Below, piece by piece: positions 18,923 to 22,104 of a DNA stretch of 22,104 nucleotides (the first letter of the stretch is position 1; every line of letters starts with the position of its first letter). Position numbers and translations under genes: made by a program. The stretch is from CAJUOR01 sp964596105 (lineage in GTDB: Bacteria > Bacillota_I > Bacilli_A > Erysipelotrichales > Coprobacillaceae): NCBI GenBank assembly GCA_964596105.1, contig CAZQRT010000014.1:1-22104 (forward strand). The letters run 5' to 3'. The notes beneath the pieces were generated by a model that had not been told where the DNA came from, ran no database searches, and worked only from the letters and a program-made list of their open reading frames with translations.

Positions 18923-18951
18923 ATTATACTCAAAAATCTCGAATGAATCAA
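18923..18951 (-). promoter_or_regulatory. Sigma-A promoter of the exporter-zinc importer operon
   Basis: On the minus strand: TTGATT (18946-18951), 17-base spacer, TATAAT (18923-18928, perfect -10). Expected start near 18916. No clear Zur-like palindrome could be recognised on or next to it. Confidence 0.7.
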
Positions 18952-19080
18952 TAGCGGGCATGAGAGTTGCCTTCATGGTGCGCCCTCTTGGACATTTCAT
19001 GGACATTTTTATGCCCATGATGTCATGGAAACCGGGAAGGAAATTTAATTCTTCGCGGGATTTTCGAACTGGTTTTGTAG

Positions 19081-19110
19081 TTGACAAGTATATTTACAAG
19101 ATTATATAAT
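19081..19110 (+). promoter_or_regulatory. Consensus sigma-A promoter for the small lipoprotein gene
   Basis: TTGACA (19081-19086), 18-base spacer, TATAAT (19105-19110): both hexamers match consensus. Expected start near 19117, about 80 bases before the lipoprotein ATG. Confidence 0.75.
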
Positions 19111-19317
19111 TATTTTAAGAAATGAATTGAGGAACACTTGTGTTGATGGCATGATGGGAAAAGAAAAAGACATTTTTTTAGAAAAGCGGGGCATCACGAT
19201 GAGGAAAAACATTCTTATTTTTATCATGGTATCAGCACTGTTTTTGACCATTGCGGGATGCTAGTCCGTTAACAGCGATAATCCTGCCCCAAACAAGACG
19301 GAAACCTCTGATGATTC

Positions 19318-19372
19318 TGAATGGGATAAAATCCCGATGGTCATGGTGGATGGCAAACTCTATTATGATACC
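19318..19372 (+). repeat. 55-base exact repeat, copy left of the gap
   Basis: This 55-base stretch, ending directly at the N run, is identical to 19473-19527 directly after it. A real tandem duplication and an unmerged contig overlap are both possible; the edge-to-edge fit with the gap favours the second. Confidence 0.9.
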
Positions 19373-19472
19373 NNNNNNNNNNNNNNNNNNNNNNNNNNNN
19401 NNNNNNNNNNNNNNNNNNNNNNNNNNNNNNNNNNNNNNNNNNNNNNNNNNNNNNNNNNNNNNNNNNNNNNNN
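19373..19472. other. Run of 100 N in the lipoprotein gene
   Basis: A placeholder gap of exactly 100 bases, flanked by identical 55-base sequences. It may represent no missing sequence at all, or collapsed tandem copies of an internal repeat. Confidence 0.85.
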
Positions 19473-19527
19473 TGAATGGGATAAAATCCCGATGGTCATG
19501 GTGGATGGCAAACTCTATTATGATACC
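19473..19527 (+). repeat. 55-base exact repeat, copy right of the gap
   Basis: Identical to 19318-19372. It codes for the same EWDKIPMVMVDGKLYYDT segment and then runs on into the rest of the lipoprotein frame. Confidence 0.9.
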
Positions 19528-19758
19528 GGAAAAGAAAGTACCATAGCTTTAAGATGCGGGGTCATGGACAGGGAAATCACAGCCACGGTTGACGGCTCTG
19601 AAATACCGGTTGAAGATGATCAGTCCAATTTCGGAACAGGGTATGGATATCAATACGGGACCGGTCATACCATCGAAGTATTGATGGATGACAAGTGGAT
19701 GGTTTTTGAACAGAGATAGCGGAACTGCTTGAGAAAAAGCGGGCCGGAATATGGAAAC

Positions 19759-19780
19759 GCGACTTTGTCGCTTTTATTTT
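19759..19780 (+). terminator. Terminator after the lipoprotein gene
   Basis: GCGAC, loop TTT, GTCGC (19759-19771), followed by TTTTATTTT. A short but G+C-rich stem. It lies directly before the lysR ribosome site, so lysR is either expressed by read-through or from a promoter I cannot identify in 19720-19758. Confidence 0.65.
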
Positions 19781-19796
19781 GATCGAGGTGGAATCC

Positions 19797-20681
19797 ATGT
19801 TGAAACAAACTCGTTATTTTCAGGCGGTGGTGCGGCTTGGCAGCTTCACCAGAGCGGCTGAGGAATGTTACATCTCGCAGTCCGCGATCTCTCAGCAGAT
19901 CCAGGCTCTGGAGCGGGAGCTGGGGGTGCAGCTTCTGAAAAGGGAGAACCGGAGCTTTTCACTGACTCCCGCCGGCAAACATTTTTATGAGAAAAGCCTT
20001 GTCCTTACCGCGGAATTTGACCGGCTGTGCCGGGAGACCAAAGAGATTGCCGCCGGTGATGATTTCACTTTGCGGATCGGCTATCTGAAGGGGTATGGCG
20101 GCGGGGAGCTGCATCAGGCTGTGGCGGAATTTGCCGCGAGGTATCCCAAGATTCCTATTCAGGTCCGGTATGGTAATCATGAGGATCTTTATGAGTGGCT
20201 GCGCAGCGAGCAGGTCGATCTGGTTTTAAACGATCAGCGCCGGGCTTTTTCCGATGTTTATGTCAACACGGTTTTGACGGTCATCGGCTGTCATATTGAG
20301 ATTTCCGCGCGTAATCCCATCGCCAGTCTTCCTTATGCCGAAGTGGACAGTCTCAAGGATACGCCGTGCATTCTGGTCGCTTCCCCAGAGCAGAGGGAAA
20401 ACGAGCGGACCTATTACAGTGAGATTTACGGCATTGCCAGTGAAATTATATTCGCCGAGACATTAGATGAAGCGCGCCTCATGGTGATCAGCGGCAAGGG
20501 GTATCTGCCGGTTGAGGGCGGGACACCTCCTTCCCATGTCGCCGCATCGGTTGCCTGCCTGCCGCTGTGCCGTAACGGGCAGCCCATCCGGCGCAACTAC
20601 TGTGCCTTCTGGAAGGTTGACAACAGCGGGTATTATATTGAGGAGTTCGCGGAAATTCTAAAAGCGCAGTTTACCGATTAA
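19797..20681 (+). CDS. LysR family transcriptional regulator
   Basis: A 294-residue LysR-type regulator. The winged helix-turn-helix is at 1-60 (RYFQAVVRLGSFTRAAEECYISQSAISQQI, with the usual LTPAG end of the wing), followed by a linker helix and a two-lobed effector-binding domain (about 90-294). The start at 19797 is chosen because GAGGTGG (19785-19791) precedes it; the open frame reaches a TTG at 19779 that lies upstream of that site. The effector is unknown. The next genes, an SDR reductase and a flavodoxin in the same direction behind a LysR-box-like palindrome, are its most likely targets, which would suggest control of a redox function. Confidence 0.93.
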   Translation: MLKQTRYFQAVVRLGSFTRAAEECYISQSAISQQIQALERELGVQLLKRENRSFSLTPAGKHFYEKSLVLTAEFDRLCRETKEIAAGDDFTLRIGYLKGYGGGELHQAVAEFAARYPKIPIQVRYGNHEDLYEWLRSEQVDLVLNDQRRAFSDVYVNTVLTVIGCHIEISARNPIASLPYAEVDSLKDTPCILVASPEQRENERTYYSEIYGIASEIIFAETLDEARLMVISGKGYLPVEGGTPPSHVAASVACLPLCRNGQPIRRNYCAFWKVDNSGYYIEEFAEILKAQFTD

Positions 20682-20682
20682 G

Positions 20683-20709
20683 AAGGAGTCCATTACGGGC
20701 TCCTTTTTT
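20683..20709 (+). terminator. Terminator after lysR
   Basis: AAGGAGTCC (20683-20691), loop ATTAC, GGGCTCCTT (20697-20705), then T residues to 20709. It begins two bases after the lysR stop and separates lysR from the SDR unit. Confidence 0.88.
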
Positions 20710-20710
20710 G

Positions 20711-20727
20711 TATAAGCAAATCTTATA
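20711..20727. promoter_or_regulatory. LysR-box-like palindrome upstream of the SDR gene
   Basis: TATAAGCAAATCTTATA, a perfect inverted repeat with six-base arms and a T-N11-A core (TAAG-N5-CTTA). Its centre (20719) is about 64 bases before the predicted transcription start of the SDR gene, the usual place of a LysR recognition site. The regulator gene is next door. Confidence 0.6.
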
Positions 20728-20747
20728 GTTCACCCCATAAATGCAAA

Positions 20748-20776
20748 TTGTTCTTTTTGTTATGGCTTTGTACAAT
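20748..20776 (+). promoter_or_regulatory. Promoter of the SDR-flavodoxin unit
   Basis: TTGTTC (20748-20753), 17-base spacer, TACAAT (20771-20776). The poor -35 fits an activator-dependent promoter. Expected start near 20783. Confidence 0.6.
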
Positions 20777-20832
20777 ATAAACGTAACGAGGACAACATTC
20801 GTGATATTTCATCAGTAAAGGAGGAAAAAGTG

Positions 20833-21660
20833 ATGAGCAGAACATGGCTGATTACCGGGGTTTCAAGCGGCTTCGGGTATGAGATGACAAGACAGCTTCT
20901 CGAGAAAGGGGAGACGGTCATCGGTACGGTCCGGAACAAGAAAAAGGTGCAGGAGTTGATTGACCAGTATCCGGAAAGTTTCGATTGTGAGATTCTTGAT
21001 GTGACAGATGTTCCCGCTGTCCATCAGACTGTCGCGAACGCTTTTGAAAAGCACGGCAGAGTGGATGTGGTGATTTCCAACGCGGGCTACGGACTGTTTG
21101 GATGCGCGGAGGAGCTGAATGATGAGCAGATCGACCGTATCATCGCGACCAATCTGACGGGATCCATCCAGCTGATTAGATCCGCTCTTCCTTTTATGCG
21201 CAAGCAGGGCGGGGGACGCATTATTCAAATTTCCAGTTACGGCGGACAGGTGGCTTACGCGGCTAACTCGCTGTATCATGCCACGAAGTTTGGCATCGAG
21301 GGATTCTGTGAATCTGTCGCCCAGGAGGTCGCGCAGTTTGGCATCGGCGTGACGATCGTTGAACCGGGCGGAGCGCGGACCGAGTTCCGTTACGGCAGTG
21401 CCCAGGTGGCGAATCTGATGCCGGAATATGAGAGCTGCCATGACTTCTTGAATATGCTTGACGCGTCGAAGGGACTGGCTCCGGGCGATCCGAAAAAGAT
21501 GGCGGCAAGGATCATAGAAAGCGTCGATACTAATCCGGCTCCGCTGCGCATGGTGCTTGGTTCACAGGCTCTTTCCGCGACCATTACCCGGCTGCAGGAA
21601 AGGATTGATGATTACAAGACGCAGACGGAACAGGCGGCATCCACAGATTTTACGGAGTGA
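20833..21660 (+). CDS. Short-chain dehydrogenase/reductase (SDR) family oxidoreductase
   Basis: A 275-residue classical SDR with a Rossmann fold that binds NAD(P)H. The cofactor loop is TGVSSGFG (8-15), the NAGYG motif stabilises the central sheet, and the catalytic set is the serine in QISSYGG with Tyr148 and Lys152 in YHATK. An arginine near TVRNKK after the second strand hints at NADPH. The substrate is unknown; proteins of this type are often labelled simply oxidoreductase. GTG 20830 and ATG 20833 are both possible starts; AAGGAGG at 20818-20824 leaves 8 bases to the ATG, which is preferred. It is followed after 5 bases by a flavodoxin gene, so both probably form one redox unit under the LysR protein. 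Confidence 0.93.
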   Translation: MSRTWLITGVSSGFGYEMTRQLLEKGETVIGTVRNKKKVQELIDQYPESFDCEILDVTDVPAVHQTVANAFEKHGRVDVVISNAGYGLFGCAEELNDEQIDRIIATNLTGSIQLIRSALPFMRKQGGGRIIQISSYGGQVAYAANSLYHATKFGIEGFCESVAQEVAQFGIGVTIVEPGGARTEFRYGSAQVANLMPEYESCHDFLNMLDASKGLAPGDPKKMAARIIESVDTNPAPLRMVLGSQALSATITRLQERIDDYKTQTEQAASTDFTE

Positions 21661-21665
21661 CAAGT

Positions 21666-22104
21666 ATGAGCAGAAATCTGATTTTATACTATTCCCGCCG
21701 CGGGGAAAACTATGTCAACGGATCCGTGAAGAATCTTGCCAGGGGCAACACGGAAATCGTGGCGGAGTTTATTCAGCAGGCGGTCGGCGGCGATTTGTTC
21801 GCGCTGGAAACGGTCAAGGAGTATCCTGTTAATTATCGCGCCTGCACGAATGTGGCAAAGCAGGAACTGCAGGAAGGGGCAAGGCCGGAACTGAAACAGT
21901 ATATTGACAGTATCGCGGATTATGACAATATTTTCGTGTGCGGCCCGTGCTGGTGGGGAACTTATCCGTGCGCGGTGTTCACTCAGCTTGAAAAACTCGA
22001 TTTTACCGGGAAAAAGGTGCTGGCGGTCATGACTCATGAGGGCAGCGGACTGGGTTCTTGCGAGAGGGACTTGAAGAGAATCTGCCGCGGCGCGACTTTT
22101 GGCA
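21666..22104 (+). CDS. Flavodoxin family protein (runs off right edge)
   Basis: Open from ATG 21666 through 146 codons to the window end without a stop. The start MSRNLILYYSRRGENYVNG is a flavodoxin-type first strand and phosphate loop, although the loop is longer and different from the classical T-x-T-G-x-T. Later features are GNTEIVAEFIQQ, VCGPCWWGTYPCAVFTQLE (the second FMN-contact loop) and VMTHEGSGLGSCERDL (third loop). This matches the flavodoxin_4-like group of small FMN proteins found in anaerobic gut Bacillota. GGAG at 21654-21657 precedes the start, inside the SDR end. Probably an electron carrier or FMN-dependent reductase. Confidence 0.88.
   Translation, partial: MSRNLILYYSRRGENYVNGSVKNLARGNTEIVAEFIQQAVGGDLFALETVKEYPVNYRACTNVAKQELQEGARPELKQYIDSIADYDNIFVCGPCWWGTYPCAVFTQLEKLDFTGKKVLAVMTHEGSGLGSCERDLKRICRGATFG

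Larger units (their letters stand above)
18821..19198. other. Divergent intergenic region between exporter operon and lipoprotein gene
   Basis: About 380 bases, clearly A+T-rich. It contains two promoters facing outwards (18923-18951 minus, 19081-19110 plus), a leader of about 95 bases before the exporter gene and one of about 80 bases before the lipoprotein gene. Between the promoters is a stretch of about 130 bases (18952-19080) with no convincing gene, repeat or known operator on either strand. It could hold regulator sites for both sides. Confidence 0.7.
19199..19719 (+). pseudogene. Small lipoprotein gene with stop codon after lipobox and assembly gap
   Basis: From ATG 19199: a signal peptide MRKNILIFIMVSALFLTIAG and lipobox cysteine 21, then TAG (19262-19264) at codon 22, then an open frame that continues in the same phase (SVNSDNPAPN..., EWDKIPMVMVDGKLYYDT) to the gap. 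After the gap the frame goes on (GKESTIALRCGVMDREIT..., ending LMDDKWMVFEQR) to TAG 19717-19719. If the 55-base copies on both sides of the gap are one sequence, the whole frame is intact over 121 codons apart from the TAG. I recall similar extracellular domains with IPMVMV-GKLYYDTGKES and FGTGYGYQYG in gut Bacillota; their function is unknown. TAG is a normal stop in this genome (lgt ends with it), so the gene is probably inactivated by one change, for example CAG to TAG, unless it is a sequence error. Confidence 0.75.

Noticed and set aside
18821..18960. Zur operator at the exporter-zinc promoter
   Set aside because: I found no palindrome resembling the Bacillus Zur or streptococcal AdcR sites; regulation by zinc remains an assumption.
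18905..19109. Short open frames of about 60-65 codons on both strands between the divergent promoters
   Set aside because: They overlap the promoters, have no good ribosome site and resemble no known family; opposite-strand frames in an A+T-rich stretch are expected by chance.
19262..19264. Amber codon read through or recoded (for example pyrrolysine)
   Set aside because: lgt and the exporter gene end with TAG as normal stops, and no context for recoding is visible.

Overview
The window looks like a chromosomal segment of a moderately G+C-rich, low-redundancy Bacillota (Firmicutes) genome. The reasons are the uvrB/uvrA/hprK/lgt cluster, strong AGGAGG-type ribosome sites, sigma-A type promoters and an HPr kinase. 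A gut-associated Erysipelotrichia or Clostridia member is my guess from gene style, not something the sequence proves. The sequence is a scaffold with three runs of N (79, 100 and 100 bases), each of which interrupts a gene.

Left edge (1-757): the 5' part of an IS1634-type transposase gene on the minus strand, with the upstream end of that element lying close to the next gene.

792-10224: a tightly packed plus-strand operon with overlapping or nearly abutting genes: an S41 (CtpA-type) membrane-anchored protease with a peptidoglycan-binding tail, uvrB, a class II tRNA nucleotidyltransferase (cca), uvrA, a small membrane protein, hprK and lgt. It combines excision repair, tRNA CCA maturation, carbon catabolite control and lipoprotein maturation.

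10207-12700: a near-consensus promoter inside the end of lgt, a leader that contains a terminator-like hairpin, then metG (broken by a gap) and a PNPOx-fold flavin/FMN-type protein, closed by a terminator that also serves the convergent operon.

12700-18951, minus strand: a probable six-gene operon read right to left from a good promoter at 18923-18951. It holds two ABC exporter half-transporters, a small exported protein with an HDC...CPVC metal-binding motif, and a zinc-type ABC importer (znuA, znuC, znuB). The link between an exporter pair, a thiol/His-rich small protein and a metal importer is the most unusual part of the window.

18952-22104, plus strand: a consensus promoter drives a small lipoprotein gene that carries a stop codon just after the lipobox cysteine and is split by a gap flanked by an identical 55-base sequence. 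It is followed by a LysR regulator, a terminator, a palindrome that fits a LysR box, an SDR oxidoreductase and the start of a flavodoxin gene that runs off the right edge.
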